Of a stretch of DNA of 64,000 nucleotides, positions 1 to 10,450 are shown piece after piece. Made by a program: the position numbers and the translations under genes. A model generated the notes under the pieces. That model was not told where the DNA came from. It was given only the letters and a program-made list of their open reading frames with translations, and did not search any database. Source of the stretch: Actinomadura coerulea (GTDB lineage Bacteria > Actinomycetota > Actinomycetes > Streptosporangiales > Streptosporangiaceae); assembly GCF_014208105.1 (NCBI RefSeq), contig NZ_JACHMQ010000001.1, positions 3,968,001 through 4,032,000 of the forward strand, given 5' to 3'. Position 1 is the first letter of the stretch; each line of letters begins with the position of its first letter.

Positions 1-1
1 G

Positions 2-1039
2 ATCGTGACCGACTGGGTCTTCCTGATCGCGCTCGGGATCGTGCTCGGCGGGCTCGGCCTGCAGATCCTCGCGCTCGGGAACCTGCCGCTGTCCACCGCG
101 GTACCGATCTTCATGTCCGGCATCCTGCCGCTGCTGCTGATCGCGCTGGTGTTCTTCGGCGAGCGGCTGACCGCGCGCGAGTGGCTCAGCCTGGTGCTGA
201 TCGGCGGGGCGATCCTGCTGCTGACCGCGTCGCTGCGGGGGGACGAGCCGATCGGCTCGGCGGACGCGCCGCCGTGGAGGATCGCCGCGGTGGCCGCCCC
301 GGCGGTGCTGGTCCCGCTGCTGATCCTCATCCTCGGCGACCACCGGCCCGACGGCCGGCACGCGCGCCCCGTGACCGGCATCGCCTACGGCCTGAGCTCG
401 GGCTTCCCGGTCGGCACCGCCGAGCTGGCGATCAAAGGGTGGAGCGACGACCCGCACGCCACGAGCCTGCGCATCGCCGCGACGCCGTGGCCGTACCTGA
501 CGGTGCTGGCGGCGGCCATCGGGTTCGGGATCATGGTCATGGCGTTCCAGCGCTGCCGGGTGTCGATCGTGGCGACCGTGATGACGGTGAGCGCCAAGAC
601 CTACCTGCTGGCGATGGGCACGTTCCTCTACGCGGAGCCCTGGCCGCGGGACGCGGGGCACTCGGCGATGCGACTGGGCGCGCTGGTGCTGGGCGCGGTC
701 GCCGTCCTGCAGTTCCCCCGGCACCGGCCGATTCCGGACGGGCCCGACGGCTCCTCCGCGGACGCCGCCGACGCGGTGGACCCGTTCGGCACGGCGGTCG
801 GCGGGCCGGCGCTGGGCGGCCCGAGGCTCGGCCAGGCGTACCGGCACGCGCCGCAGGTGCCGCGGCAGCGTTCCCCGTACGCGCAGGACCCGCTCGGCGA
901 GGACCCCTCCGACCGGTCCGGGGCGCCTCACCCCGAGGCGCCTCATCCCGAGGCGGCGGCGCCGCGGCGTCCCGTCCGCCCGCGGCGCCCGACCGAGACG
1001 GGCTCGGACGGGCGGTGGCGCGGCTTCGGCGAGAACTGA
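2..1039 (+). CDS. DMT/EamA-like multi-spanning membrane protein (5' end outside window)
   Basis: The reading frame is open to the window edge, so the N-terminus is missing and the first GTG at position 5 is not taken as the start. About the first 235 visible residues form hydrophobic segments typical of a drug/metabolite-transporter type protein; the stretch GERLTAREW followed by a long aliphatic helix resembles EamA half-repeats. The last 105 residues or so are Pro-, Asp- and Arg-rich and probably form a disordered cytoplasmic tail. The substrate cannot be read from the sequence. It converges on tex, with a hairpin between the two stop codons. Confidence 0.6.
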   Translation: MVTDWVFLIALGIVLGGLGLQILALGNLPLSTAVPIFMSGILPLLLIALVFFGERLTAREWLSLVLIGGAILLLTASLRGDEPIGSADAPPWRIAAVAAPAVLVPLLILILGDHRPDGRHARPVTGIAYGLSSGFPVGTAELAIKGWSDDPHATSLRIAATPWPYLTVLAAAIGFGIMVMAFQRCRVSIVATVMTVSAKTYLLAMGTFLYAEPWPRDAGHSAMRLGALVLGAVAVLQFPRHRPIPDGPDGSSADAADAVDPFGTAVGGPALGGPRLGQAYRHAPQVPRQRSPYAQDPLGEDPSDRSGAPHPEAPHPEAAAPRRPVRPRRPTETGSDGRWRGFGEN

Positions 1040-1040
1040 A

Positions 1041-1069
1041 CGGCGCCCCGCGCTGAGCGCGGGACGCCG
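1041..1069. terminator. Bidirectional hairpin between the transporter and tex
   Basis: Arms 1041-1053 and 1057-1069 pair with one mismatch around a 3-nt loop. The hairpin sits between two convergent stop codons and has no U-tract, as is common for actinobacterial terminators. Confidence 0.6.
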
Positions 1070-1090
1070 TCCGCTGCACGCCGCCGGGTG

Positions 1091-3613
1091 TCAGCGCTTC
1101 TTGCCGGAACGGCCCTTGTCGTTGCCGGGGAGGCCCTTGTCCAGGCCGGCGCGCCGGAGCGCGTCGGCCATGGCGCCGCCGCCTCCCTGGCCGCCGCCCC
1201 CCTGCCCGCCGCGGCGCTGCCCGCCGCGCTGGTTCCGGCCGCGCTGGTCCTGACCCTTCTGGTCCTGGCCCCGCTGGTTCTGGCCGCGCCGGTCGGGCCC
1301 GCCGCGTCCGGGGCGTGCGGCCCCCTCGCGCTGCTCGCGCTGCTCGCGCTGCTCGCCGCGCCGGCCGCCGCCCTGCTGGTCGCGGCCCGGCTCGTCGTCC
1401 AGGCGCAGCGTGAGCGAGATGCGCTTGCGCTGCAGGTCGACGTCCAGGACCTTCACCCGGACGATGTCGCCGGGCTTGGCGACATCGCGGGGGTCGGAGA
1501 CGAACTTGTCCGACATCGCGGAGATGTGCACGAGCCCGTCCTGGTGGACGCCGACGTCCACGAAGGCGCCGAACGCGGCGACGTTGGTGACGACGCCCTC
1601 CAGGAGCATGCCGGGTTCGAGGTCGGCGAGCTTGTCGACGCCCTCCTTGAACGTGGCGGTCCGGAACGCCGGGCGCGGGTCGCGGCCGGGCTTCTCCAGC
1701 TCGGCGAGGATGTCGGTGACGGTCGGCAGCCCGAAGGTGTCGTCGACGAACTCCGCCGGCCTGAGCGAGCGCAGGACGGCGGTGTTGCCCACGAGGGCCT
1801 TGATGTCCGTTCCCGCGGTGTCCAGGATCCGGCGGACGACCGGGTAGGACTCGGGGTGGACGCTGGAGGCGTCGAGCGGGTCGTCCCCGCCGGGGATGCG
1901 CAGGAAGCCGGCGCACTGCTCGAACGCCTTCGGGCCGAGCCGCGGGACGCCCTTCAGCCCGGAGCGGCTGCGGAAGGGGCCGTTGGCGTCGCGGTGCGCG
2001 ACGATGTTGTCCGCGAGGCCCTCCCCGATGCCGGACACGCGGGTGAGCAGCGGCGCGGACGCGGTGTTGACGTCGACGCCGACGGCGTTCACGCAGTCCT
2101 CGACGACGGCGTCGAGGGAGCGCGACAGCTTCACCTCGGAGATGTCGTGCTGGTACTGGCCGACGCCGATCGACTTGGGGTCGATCTTGACCAGCTCGGC
2201 GAGCGGGTCCTGGAGGCGGCGCGCGATGGAGACGGCGCCGCGCAGCGAGACGTCCATGCCGGGCAGCTCGCGGCCCGCGTACTCCGACGCCGAGTACACC
2301 GACGCGCCCGCCTCCGACACCATGACCTTGGTCAGCCCGAGGTCGGGATGCCGGGCGATCAGGTCGGCGGCGAGCTTGTCGGTCTCGCGCGAGGCGGTGC
2401 CGTTGCCGATCGAGACCAGGTCGACCCGGTGCTCGCGGGCCAACGTGGCGAGCGTCTCGATCGACTCGTCCCACCTGCGGCGCGGCTCGTGCGGGTAGAT
2501 GGTGTCGGTCGCGACGACCTTGCCGGTCGCGTCCACCACGGCGACCTTGACGCCGGTGCGCAGGCCCGGGTCCAGGCCCATGGTCGTGCGGGTGCCGGCG
2601 GGCGCGGCGAGCAGGAGGTCGCGCAGGTTGGCGGCGAACACGCGGACCGCCTCGTCCTCGGCCTCCTGCCGCAGCCGGGTGCGCAGGTCGATGCCGAGGT
2701 GGACGAGGATCCGGGTGCGCCAGGCCCACCGGACCGCGTCCGACAGCCACTTGTCGCCGGGGCGCCCCTGGTCGGCGATCTGGAACCGGCGGGCGATCTC
2801 CACCTCGTAGGAGCTGCGCGCGGCCGGGTCCTCCCCCGCCTCCTCGGGCTCCAGGTCGAGGTCGAGGACCTCCTCCTTCTCCCCCCGGAACAGCGCGAGG
2901 ACGCGGTGCGAGGGCAGCTTCGCGAACGGCTCGGCGAACTCGAAGTAGTCGGAGAACTTGGCGCCCGACTCCTGCTTGCCGTCCCGCACGCGCGAGACCA
3001 TGCGCCCCTGGTTCCACATCCGCTCGCGCAGCGCGCCGATGAGGTCGGCGTCCTCGGCGAAGCGCTCGACCAGGATGGCGCGGGCGCCCTCCAGCGCGGC
3101 GGCCGCGTCGGCGACGCCCTTCTCCCCGTCCACGAACGCCGCGGCCTCGGCCTGCGGGTCGCGGGACGGGTCGCCGAGCAGCATCTCGGCGAGCGGTTCG
3201 AGCCCGGCCTCGCGGGCGATCTGGGCCTTCGTCCGGCGCTTCGGCTTGTACGGGAGGTAGATGTCCTCCAGCCGCGCCTTCGAGTCGGCCGTGATGATCT
3301 GCGCCCGCAGCTCGCCGGTGAGCTTGCCCTGCGACTCGACCGACTCCAGGATCGCGGCGCGGCGCTCGTCCAGCTCGCGCAGGTAGCGCAGCCGCTCCTC
3401 CAGCGCGCGGAGCTGGGCGTCGTCGAGCGTGCCGGTCGCCTCCTTGCGGTAGCGGGCGATGAACGGGACGGTCGCCCCGCCGTCGAGCAGGTCCACCGCG
3501 ACCCGCACCTGCCCCTCGCGTACGCCGATCTCCTCGGCGATGCGCTCGGTGATGGGCCGCAGGGCGGGCCCGGGGCCCTGGCCGTCGGACGTCTGGCTGA
3601 TGGTCGCTGTCAC
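1091..3613 (-). CDS. tex: Tex-family RNA-binding transcription accessory protein
   Basis: This is an 840-residue Tex homologue, a cytoplasmic nucleic-acid-binding protein linked to transcription and RNA turnover. Domains in order: helical Tex N-terminal region (RYRKEATG motif), a YqgF/RuvC-like domain around residues 345-440 (GLDPGLRTGVKVAVVD), paired helix-hairpin-helix motifs around 500-600, and an S1 domain around 680-750 (VVTNVAAFGAFVDVG). The GTG at 3613 is preferred; an upstream in-frame start at 3685 would add 24 residues that do not look like Tex. The last 90 residues are a Gly/Gln/Arg-rich tail with RGQNQRGQDQ-like repeats, ending in a basic cluster, an extension beyond the usual 770-790 residues that may add RNA affinity. 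Confidence 0.93.
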   Translation of the reverse strand: MTATISQTSDGQGPGPALRPITERIAEEIGVREGQVRVAVDLLDGGATVPFIARYRKEATGTLDDAQLRALEERLRYLRELDERRAAILESVESQGKLTGELRAQIITADSKARLEDIYLPYKPKRRTKAQIAREAGLEPLAEMLLGDPSRDPQAEAAAFVDGEKGVADAAAALEGARAILVERFAEDADLIGALRERMWNQGRMVSRVRDGKQESGAKFSDYFEFAEPFAKLPSHRVLALFRGEKEEVLDLDLEPEEAGEDPAARSSYEVEIARRFQIADQGRPGDKWLSDAVRWAWRTRILVHLGIDLRTRLRQEAEDEAVRVFAANLRDLLLAAPAGTRTTMGLDPGLRTGVKVAVVDATGKVVATDTIYPHEPRRRWDESIETLATLAREHRVDLVSIGNGTASRETDKLAADLIARHPDLGLTKVMVSEAGASVYSASEYAGRELPGMDVSLRGAVSIARRLQDPLAELVKIDPKSIGVGQYQHDISEVKLSRSLDAVVEDCVNAVGVDVNTASAPLLTRVSGIGEGLADNIVAHRDANGPFRSRSGLKGVPRLGPKAFEQCAGFLRIPGGDDPLDASSVHPESYPVVRRILDTAGTDIKALVGNTAVLRSLRPAEFVDDTFGLPTVTDILAELEKPGRDPRPAFRTATFKEGVDKLADLEPGMLLEGVVTNVAAFGAFVDVGVHQDGLVHISAMSDKFVSDPRDVAKPGDIVRVKVLDVDLQRKRISLTLRLDDEPGRDQQGGGRRGEQREQREQREGAARPGRGGPDRRGQNQRGQDQKGQDQRGRNQRGGQRRGGQGGGGQGGGGAMADALRRAGLDKGLPGNDKGRSGKKR

Positions 3614-3766
3614 AGCTTGAATTCGCTTTCTCCCCTGAGTGTCGCCTGTGCATTGTCCAGGGAACGGGGCCGGTTGTCTTGTCACGCTCGAATGACGGTA
3701 GGCCTAACCCCACCGCATCGGTCACGAAGAGGGGGTCTAGCACCACCGAGCCCCAGGGGGCGAACG

Positions 3767-5095
3767 ATGACAATGGTGGAGATCCCACGGCGAACCCTTG
3801 GAGGAACGGTGAGCGAGCTACTGCGCGAGTACGGGCGGCGTGCCCTCGCCTGCTTCTTCCGATCGGTCGTCCAGATCGTGCTGGCGTACGCGGTGAACCT
3901 GCCCTTGTTCATCGTGACCGTGCTGTCGATCGCGTTCATCCCGCTGGGGTTCGGGGTCGTCCTGGCTCCGATGATGTTCCAGGCGATCCGGACGATCGCC
4001 AACCAGCAGCGCGTCTGGGCGGCCGAGTGGTCGGGGGTGCGGATCCCCGTCCCGTACCGGGCGGAGCCCGCCAAGGCAGGGGTGTTCGGCCGGCTGAAGT
4101 GGGTCCTCACCGATCCGGCCTCATGGCGCGACCTGCTGTGGTCCCTTCTGAACGTGCCGGCCGCGCTGGTGCTCGGCGTCCTCGCGGGCGGCATGACGCT
4201 CTACGGGCTGGAGGGCGTGTTCGTGGCGCCGTGGGTGGCGCAGCTCACCGACTACGGGTGGGGCCCCTTCTGGCCGCTGGGCGAGTGGGGCGCGGTCGGC
4301 CTCGTCGGCACCGTCGTGCTGGGCGCGGCGCTGACGGCGGTGTCCGTCCCGGTGGGACCGCTGCTCCTGAAGGCGCACGCCAGGTTCTCCCAGTCCCTGC
4401 TCGCGCCGACGCGGGACGCGCTGGCCGAGCGCGTCGAGCGGCTCACCGAGACGCGTTCGGAGGCGGTGGACGCCTCGGCGGCCGAGCTGCGCCGCATCGA
4501 GCGCGACCTGCACGACGGCGCGCAGGCCCGGCTGGTCGCGCTGAGCATGAACATCGGCCTCGCCGAGGAGATGATGAAGCACGACCCGGACACGGCGCAG
4601 AAGCTCCTGGCCGAGGCCCGCGAGGCGAGCGGGACGGCGCTGACGGAGCTGCGCGACCTCGTCCGGGGCATCCATCCGCCGGTCCTGGCCGAGCGTGGCC
4701 TGGACGGGGCGGTGCGCGCCCTCGCGCTCACCCTGCCGCTGCCGGTCGACGTCCGGATCGACCTGGCGGGACGGAGCGACGCCCCGGTGGAGTCGGCGGC
4801 GTACTTCGCGGTGGCGGAGATGCTCGCCAACGTGGTCAAGCACTCGGCGGCGCGGCGCGCCTGGGTGCAGATCGAGTACCCCGGGGACCGGCTGCTCATG
4901 ATCGTCGGGGATGACGGGACGGGCGGCGCCGACCCGGCGGCCGGAAGCGGAATGCGCGGTATCGAGCGCAGGCTGGCGGCGTTCGATGGGACGATGGCGG
5001 TGACGAGCCCGGTCGGCGGGCCGACCGTCGTGACCATGGAGCTGCCGTGCGCGTTGTCATCGCCGAGGACCTCGCCCTCCTCCGGGACGGGCTGA
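3767..5095 (+). CDS. Two-component sensor histidine kinase (HisKA_3 type)
   Basis: This is a 442-residue membrane histidine kinase. The first 220 residues carry four or so hydrophobic segments of the actinobacterial 'putative sensor' type. They are followed by the HisKA_3 phosphoacceptor motif RDLHDGAQARLVALSMN, with His near residue 248, and a HATPase_c domain with N-box AEMLANVVKHS and G-box GSGMRGIERR. ATG 3767 has AGGGGG six bases upstream; a GTG at 3809 with its own GGAGG is a plausible shorter start. The 3' end overlaps the response regulator by 49 nt, so the pair should be translationally coupled. The signal is unknown. Confidence 0.88.
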   Translation: MTMVEIPRRTLGGTVSELLREYGRRALACFFRSVVQIVLAYAVNLPLFIVTVLSIAFIPLGFGVVLAPMMFQAIRTIANQQRVWAAEWSGVRIPVPYRAEPAKAGVFGRLKWVLTDPASWRDLLWSLLNVPAALVLGVLAGGMTLYGLEGVFVAPWVAQLTDYGWGPFWPLGEWGAVGLVGTVVLGAALTAVSVPVGPLLLKAHARFSQSLLAPTRDALAERVERLTETRSEAVDASAAELRRIERDLHDGAQARLVALSMNIGLAEEMMKHDPDTAQKLLAEAREASGTALTELRDLVRGIHPPVLAERGLDGAVRALALTLPLPVDVRIDLAGRSDAPVESAAYFAVAEMLANVVKHSAARRAWVQIEYPGDRLLMIVGDDGTGGADPAAGSGMRGIERRLAAFDGTMAVTSPVGGPTVVTMELPCALSSPRTSPSSGTG

Positions 5096-5691
5096 TCCGC
5101 CTGCTGGGCGCGTTCGGGTTCGAGGTCGTCGAGGCGGTCGACAACGGGCCCTCCCTGCTGCGGGCCCTGACCACGCACCGCCCGGACGTGGCGGTCGTCG
5201 ACGTCCGGCTCCCGCCGACGTTCACCGACGAGGGGCTCCGGGCCGCGCTGGACGCGCGCAAGGAGGTCCCGGGCCTGCCGGTCCTGGTGCTGTCGCAGCA
5301 CGTGGAGCAGCTGTACGCGCGGGAGCTGCTGTCCGACAGCAGGGGCGGCATCGGCTACCTGCTGAAGGACCGCGTGTCGGACGTCAAGGTCTTCGTGGAG
5401 GCGGTGCGCCGGGTCGCGGGCGGCGGCACCGCCCTCGACCCGGACGTGGTGGCCCAGCTGCTCACCCGGCACGCCCGTGAGGAGCCGCTGCAGCAGCTCA
5501 CCCCCCGCGAGCGCGAGGTGCTCGGGCTGATGGCGGAGGGCCGCTCGAACGCCGCGATCGCCGCGAAGCTGTTCGTGACCGAGAAGGCGATCAGCAAGCA
5601 CACCAACAGCATCTTCGGCAAGCTCGGGCTGCCGCAGTCCGAGGACGACAACCGCCGCGTCCTCGCCGTCCTGGCCTATCTGGGCGCCTGA
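5047..5691 (+). CDS. NarL/LuxR-family response regulator
   Basis: This 214-residue response regulator has a receiver domain with acidic pocket E7-D8 and phosphoacceptor D52 (VVDVRLPP), then a LuxR-type helix-turn-helix at about 149-205 (LTPREREVLGLMAEGRSN). It begins with GTG inside the last 49 nt of the sensor kinase gene and is the obvious partner of that kinase. Unlike many NarL homologues it has a DNRRVLAVLAYL tail. Its targets cannot be inferred; no separate promoter is visible, so it should be co-transcribed with the kinase. Confidence 0.92.
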   Translation: MRVVIAEDLALLRDGLIRLLGAFGFEVVEAVDNGPSLLRALTTHRPDVAVVDVRLPPTFTDEGLRAALDARKEVPGLPVLVLSQHVEQLYARELLSDSRGGIGYLLKDRVSDVKVFVEAVRRVAGGGTALDPDVVAQLLTRHAREEPLQQLTPREREVLGLMAEGRSNAAIAAKLFVTEKAISKHTNSIFGKLGLPQSEDDNRRVLAVLAYLGA

Positions 5692-5707
5692 TCCCCGGGA
5701 TCTTCGG

Positions 5708-6124
5708 TCACTCGGCCCAGGGCGGGACGATCCGCTCGTCGCCCTGGGGCGCGATGGCGCACCGGGTCTCGTCCACCAGGGCTTCCGGGTCGTAGGCGCG
5801 GCAGCCCGCGCGGGCGGCGACGACGGCGCTGAACCCGGTGCCCCCGGCCGTGATCTGGCGGGGCGCGTCGGCGGGCAGGACGACGGTGTCGCCGGCGCCC
5901 GCCTCCAGCTTGCGGCCGTCCAGGTCGACGACGGCGTCGCCGCCGAGGAACGTCCACACCTGCTCGGTGTCGAACGCGTGCAGCGGACCGGTCTTGCCCG
6001 GCGTCCCCTTCACGCGCCAGACGGCGATCCCCTGGGTGCCGCCCTGGGTCGGCGTGGCGGCCGTGGTCATCACGCCGTTCGGCGTCTCGGTCCGGCGGCT
6101 CTCAGCGTTGCGGATGAGCGTCAT
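5708..6124 (-). CDS. Small cupin-domain protein
   Basis: This 138-residue protein is a single cupin beta-barrel. The motif region around residues 48-85 (PLHAFDTEQVWTFLGG, then AGAGDTVVLPAD) has the His and Glu positions of cupin motif 1, and a weaker motif 2 follows. Such proteins bind a metal or small ligand, or act as isomerase-like enzymes; no substrate can be named. It is divergent from a marR gene across a 61-bp spacer containing two operator-like inverted repeats, so MarR control is likely. The MarR-plus-cupin arrangement often marks a response to a small aromatic or oxidant. Confidence 0.8.
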   Translation of the reverse strand: MTLIRNAESRRTETPNGVMTTAATPTQGGTQGIAVWRVKGTPGKTGPLHAFDTEQVWTFLGGDAVVDLDGRKLEAGAGDTVVLPADAPRQITAGGTGFSAVVAARAGCRAYDPEALVDETRCAIAPQGDERIVPPWAE

Positions 6125-6145
6125 GGCTCCCCGTCCCCTAAGTTA

Positions 6146-6181
6146 GACAATGTGGTTGTCCATATAGTCAACGAGGTTGTC
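6146..6181. promoter_or_regulatory. Tandem MarR-type operators
   Basis: Two 15-bp inverted repeats of form GACAA-N5-TTGTC lie in the cupin/marR spacer: a perfect copy at 6146-6160 and a copy with one mismatch (GTCAA first arm) at 6167-6181. Their starts are 21 bp apart, two helical turns, so two dimers would sit on the same DNA face. The second site ends 4 bp before the marR start codon. Confidence 0.7.
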
Positions 6182-6185
6182 TTTC

Positions 6186-6671
6186 ATGTCAAGTGACGGC
6201 GGGCCGCGGGACGCGCCCGGATTCGAGCTGCCGCTGCGGCTCTTCCTGGCGTTCCGCATGATCATCGACGAGCTGCACGCCGAACTGGCCCGGGAGGGGC
6301 ACCCGGAGCTGCGGCCGATGCACGGCTTCGTCTTCCAGGCCATCGGCCCGGACGGCACGACGGCGGTGGAGCTCGGCCGCCGGCTCGGGGTGTCCAAGCA
6401 GGCCGCGGGCAAGATGGTGGAGTCGCTGGAGCGGGCGGGCTACCTGGCGCGCGGGGCCGACCCGCGGGACGCCCGCCGGAAGATCGTCCGGCTGACCCCG
6501 CGGGCCGTGGACTCCCTCGTCCGGTCCGAGCGCGCCTTCGAGCGGATCCGGGGCGACTGGGTCCGGACGCTCGGCGCCGAGCGCCTGCGAGCCCTGGAGG
6601 ACGATCTGCGCCGGATGACGCCCGCCGACCTGTGGCGCCTCGACATGCCGGGATGGTTCGGCGCGCCCTGA
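6186..6671 (+). CDS. MarR-family transcriptional regulator
   Basis: This 161-residue winged-helix protein has the MarR recognition region GTTAVELGRRLGVSKQAAGKM and wing GYLARGADPRDARRKIVRLT. ATG 6186 is chosen over the upstream TTG 6177, which lies inside the operator. It is divergent from the cupin gene and probably represses both itself and that gene through the paired GACAA-N5-TTGTC sites. Ligand-binding residues are not conserved enough to name an inducer. Confidence 0.88.
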   Translation: MSSDGGPRDAPGFELPLRLFLAFRMIIDELHAELAREGHPELRPMHGFVFQAIGPDGTTAVELGRRLGVSKQAAGKMVESLERAGYLARGADPRDARRKIVRLTPRAVDSLVRSERAFERIRGDWVRTLGAERLRALEDDLRRMTPADLWRLDMPGWFGAP

Positions 6672-6790
6672 CTTTTTCTCGGCGGCCGGTGACCGTATGA
6701 GTCCAGGCAGTCGCTTAGACCACTCGCGGGGGGCTTCGCGGCCGCCCCGGAGGCCCTTGTCGGCGCCCTTCGGCGCGGTTACGATCGGCG

Positions 6791-6819
6791 CAATTCTTAG
6801 GAAACTTTCCTAAGAATTG
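6791..6819. promoter_or_regulatory. Perfect 29-bp palindrome upstream of chitinase
   Basis: The sequence 6791-6804 is the exact reverse complement of 6806-6819, with a single central C at 6805; the core reads TTAGGAAACTTTCCTAA. It lies 45 bp upstream of the chitinase start codon and is A/T-rich compared with its surroundings, as expected for an operator overlapping the promoter. The binding protein is not identified in this window. Confidence 0.75.
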
Positions 6820-6864
6820 ACGGGGATTCGTGTTTGCTTCGGGGGCCGAACCGAACGGAGAACC

Positions 6865-8697
<1,833 letters not shown>

Positions 8698-8745
8698 GCT
8701 GTTCGCAGAAGGGGTACTCCCAGCCCCTCAGACAGCCGAGACTTC

Positions 8746-8780
8746 GGGCCCCTGACCAACCGGACGCCGGTCAGGGGCCC
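8746..8780 (+). terminator. Chitinase terminator hairpin
   Basis: Arms GGGCCCCTGACC (8746-8757) and GGTCAGGGGCCC (8769-8780) form a perfect 12-bp stem with an 11-nt loop, 48 bp after the chitinase stop. Confidence 0.8.
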
Positions 8781-8896
8781 GCCCCTTCCCGAGCCCCGAA
8801 CCGTGGAGGCTTGTCGGCCGTGGCGCGCGGGTCGTCCATCATGGGAAAGGCCAAGGTGCCCCAGACCGCACCGGACGGACGACACGAGGAGCTTTC

Positions 8897-9148
8897 TTGC
8901 ACGACTGGGCGCTGGGCAGGACGTACCGGAGCCGCGCCGGCGACGTCCAGGGCCGCTACGGCGAGCTGGACCTGCCGGTCCTCGTCTGCTGGGGCGCCGA
9001 GGACACGTGGATCCCCGCCGCCAAGGGCCGCGAGCTGGCCGCGCTCGTCCCCGGGGCACGCCTCCACACGGTCGAGGGGGCCGGGCACCTGGTGCAGGAG
9101 GACGCGCCGGCCGAGCTGACCGCCGCGCTCAGCGCGTTCCTCTCATGA
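8897..9148 (+). pseudogene. C-terminal remnant of an alpha/beta hydrolase
   Basis: The 83 codons match only the C-terminal third of alpha/beta-fold hydrolases: LDLPVLVCWGAEDTWIP carries the acid-loop Asp and VEGAGHLVQEDAP the catalytic His, but the nucleophile-serine part is absent in every frame upstream. A GAGGAG five bases before a TTG at 8897 could still allow translation of the stump. Its stop overlaps the HAD gene start (ATGA), so the intact gene was probably first in an operon with that gene. It is most likely a deletion scar rather than a functional small protein. Confidence 0.65.
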
Positions 9149-9828
9149 TCTCGGCGGTGCTGTTCGACTTGGACGGGACGCTCCTCGACCACGAGGGCGC
9201 CGCGCGCCGGGCCGTCGTCGGGATGTTCCCGGACGAGGACCCGGCGGCGCTCGCCGCGCGCTGGGCGGAGCTGACCGAGGAGGCCGTCGACCGGTATCTG
9301 GCGGGCGAGCTGACCTTCGCCGGGCAGCGCCGCCTCCGGATCGTCACCCTCGCCCGCGAGCTCGGCCTCGGCGACTGGGACGACGCCCGCGCCGACGCCT
9401 GGCTGGCCGGGTTCGTCGCGCGCTACGAGGCCGCCTGGCGCCCGTTCCCGGACGCGGAACCGGCGCTCGACGCCCTCGCGGCACGCGGTCTGCGGCTCGG
9501 GGTGATCACCAACGGGGACGCCGCGCAGCAGCGCCTGAAGGTCGAACGGATCGGTTTCGCCGCCCGGCTCCCCGTCGTCGTCGCCTCCAGCGAGGCGGGC
9601 GCCGCCAAGCCCGCCGCCGGGATCTTCCTGGCGGCCTGCGCGGCCCTCGGCGCCGAACCGCACGCCGCCGCCTACGTCGGCGACCGGCTCGTCACCGACG
9701 CGCAGGGCGCCGCCGCCGCGGGCCTCACCGGCGTGTGGCTCGACCGCTCCGGCGGCCCGTCCCCCGGCCCCCTGGACGTCGCGCGCATCACGACGCTGGA
9801 CGCGCTCCCCTCCCTGCTCGGCGGCTGA
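9145..9828 (+). CDS. HAD-superfamily hydrolase (YjjG/phosphoglycolate-phosphatase-like)
   Basis: This 227-residue HAD phosphatase has motif I FDLDGTLLD (nucleophile D8, acid D10), an alpha-helical cap, motif II ITNGD, motif III Lys in AAKPAAGIF, and motif IV YVGDRLVTD. The class dephosphorylates small phosphometabolites such as nucleotides or phosphoglycolate; the substrate is not determinable. Translation probably depends on the overlapping upstream hydrolase stump, since the start ATG overlaps its stop codon by 4 nt and has no strong ribosome-binding site of its own. Confidence 0.88.
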   Translation: MISAVLFDLDGTLLDHEGAARRAVVGMFPDEDPAALAARWAELTEEAVDRYLAGELTFAGQRRLRIVTLARELGLGDWDDARADAWLAGFVARYEAAWRPFPDAEPALDALAARGLRLGVITNGDAAQQRLKVERIGFAARLPVVVASSEAGAAKPAAGIFLAACAALGAEPHAAAYVGDRLVTDAQGAAAAGLTGVWLDRSGGPSPGPLDVARITTLDALPSLLGG

Positions 9829-9855
9829 GGAGCACCGCCCTCCGGTCCACGCGGC

Positions 9856-10434
9856 TCAGCCGTCCTGGCGGACCGCCTCGATCTCCAGGACGATCTGGAT
9901 CTTGTCGCTCAGCGCGAGCCCGCCGCCCGCCGCGGTCGTCGCCGCGCCCACACCGAACTCCAGGCGGCTGATCTCGCCCGTCGCGGTGAATCCGGCGCGG
10001 GCGCCCTTGAACGGGTCGTCCTCCCGGAACGGGTCGGGACCGAAGCCGCCGATCTCCAGCCGGAGCGGGACCTCCCGGGTGAGGCCGCGCAGCGACAGCT
10101 CGCCGTCCAGCACGAAGTCCTCGCCGTCGCGGCGCACGCCGGTGGAGCGGTAGGACATGGCCGGATACCTGGCGACGTCCAGGAAGTCGGCGGACCTCAC
10201 GTGCTCGTCGCGCTGGGCGTTGCCGGTGTCGACCGACGCCAGGTCGACGGTCGCGGTCACCGACGAGGCGAGCGGGTCGGCGCCGGTCACGATCGTCCCC
10301 TCGAACGTCCCGAACCGCCCGCGGACCCGGCTGACCATCAGGTGCCGGACGGTGAAGCCGACCCCGGAGTGCAGGGGGTCGATGGTCCAGGTCCCGGCGA
10401 CGTAGCCGGGGATCTCGACAAGCTGGGCCGTCAT
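9856..10434 (-). CDS. YceI-family lipocalin-like protein
   Basis: This 192-residue protein has the YceI signature: GTWTIDPLHSGVGFTVRHLM at the N-terminus, then VRGRFGTFEG and SVDTGNAQRDEHVRS. The family folds as a lipocalin barrel binding isoprenoid-like lipids, often polyprenyl chains. No signal peptide is visible, so it is probably cytoplasmic. It is divergent from an hxlR gene over a 123-bp spacer with an operator-like inverted repeat, a common actinobacterial pairing that suggests redox or electrophile-responsive control. Confidence 0.9.
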   Translation of the reverse strand: MTAQLVEIPGYVAGTWTIDPLHSGVGFTVRHLMVSRVRGRFGTFEGTIVTGADPLASSVTATVDLASVDTGNAQRDEHVRSADFLDVARYPAMSYRSTGVRRDGEDFVLDGELSLRGLTREVPLRLEIGGFGPDPFREDDPFKGARAGFTATGEISRLEFGVGAATTAAGGGLALSDKIQIVLEIEAVRQDG

Positions 10435-10450
10435 GGTGTCTCCTACGGTT

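Noticed and set aside
1088..3766. Long plus-strand open frame antisense to tex, continuous with the sensor kinase gene
   Set aside because: High GC keeps antisense frames open; the sequence is Val/Asp/Gly/Arg-rich with no family features, and tex on the other strand is clear. Only the part from 3767 is real.
537..3788. Minus-strand open frame of over 1000 codons overlapping tex
   Set aside because: Arg/Pro/Ala-rich frame-shifted shadow of tex with no recognisable domain.
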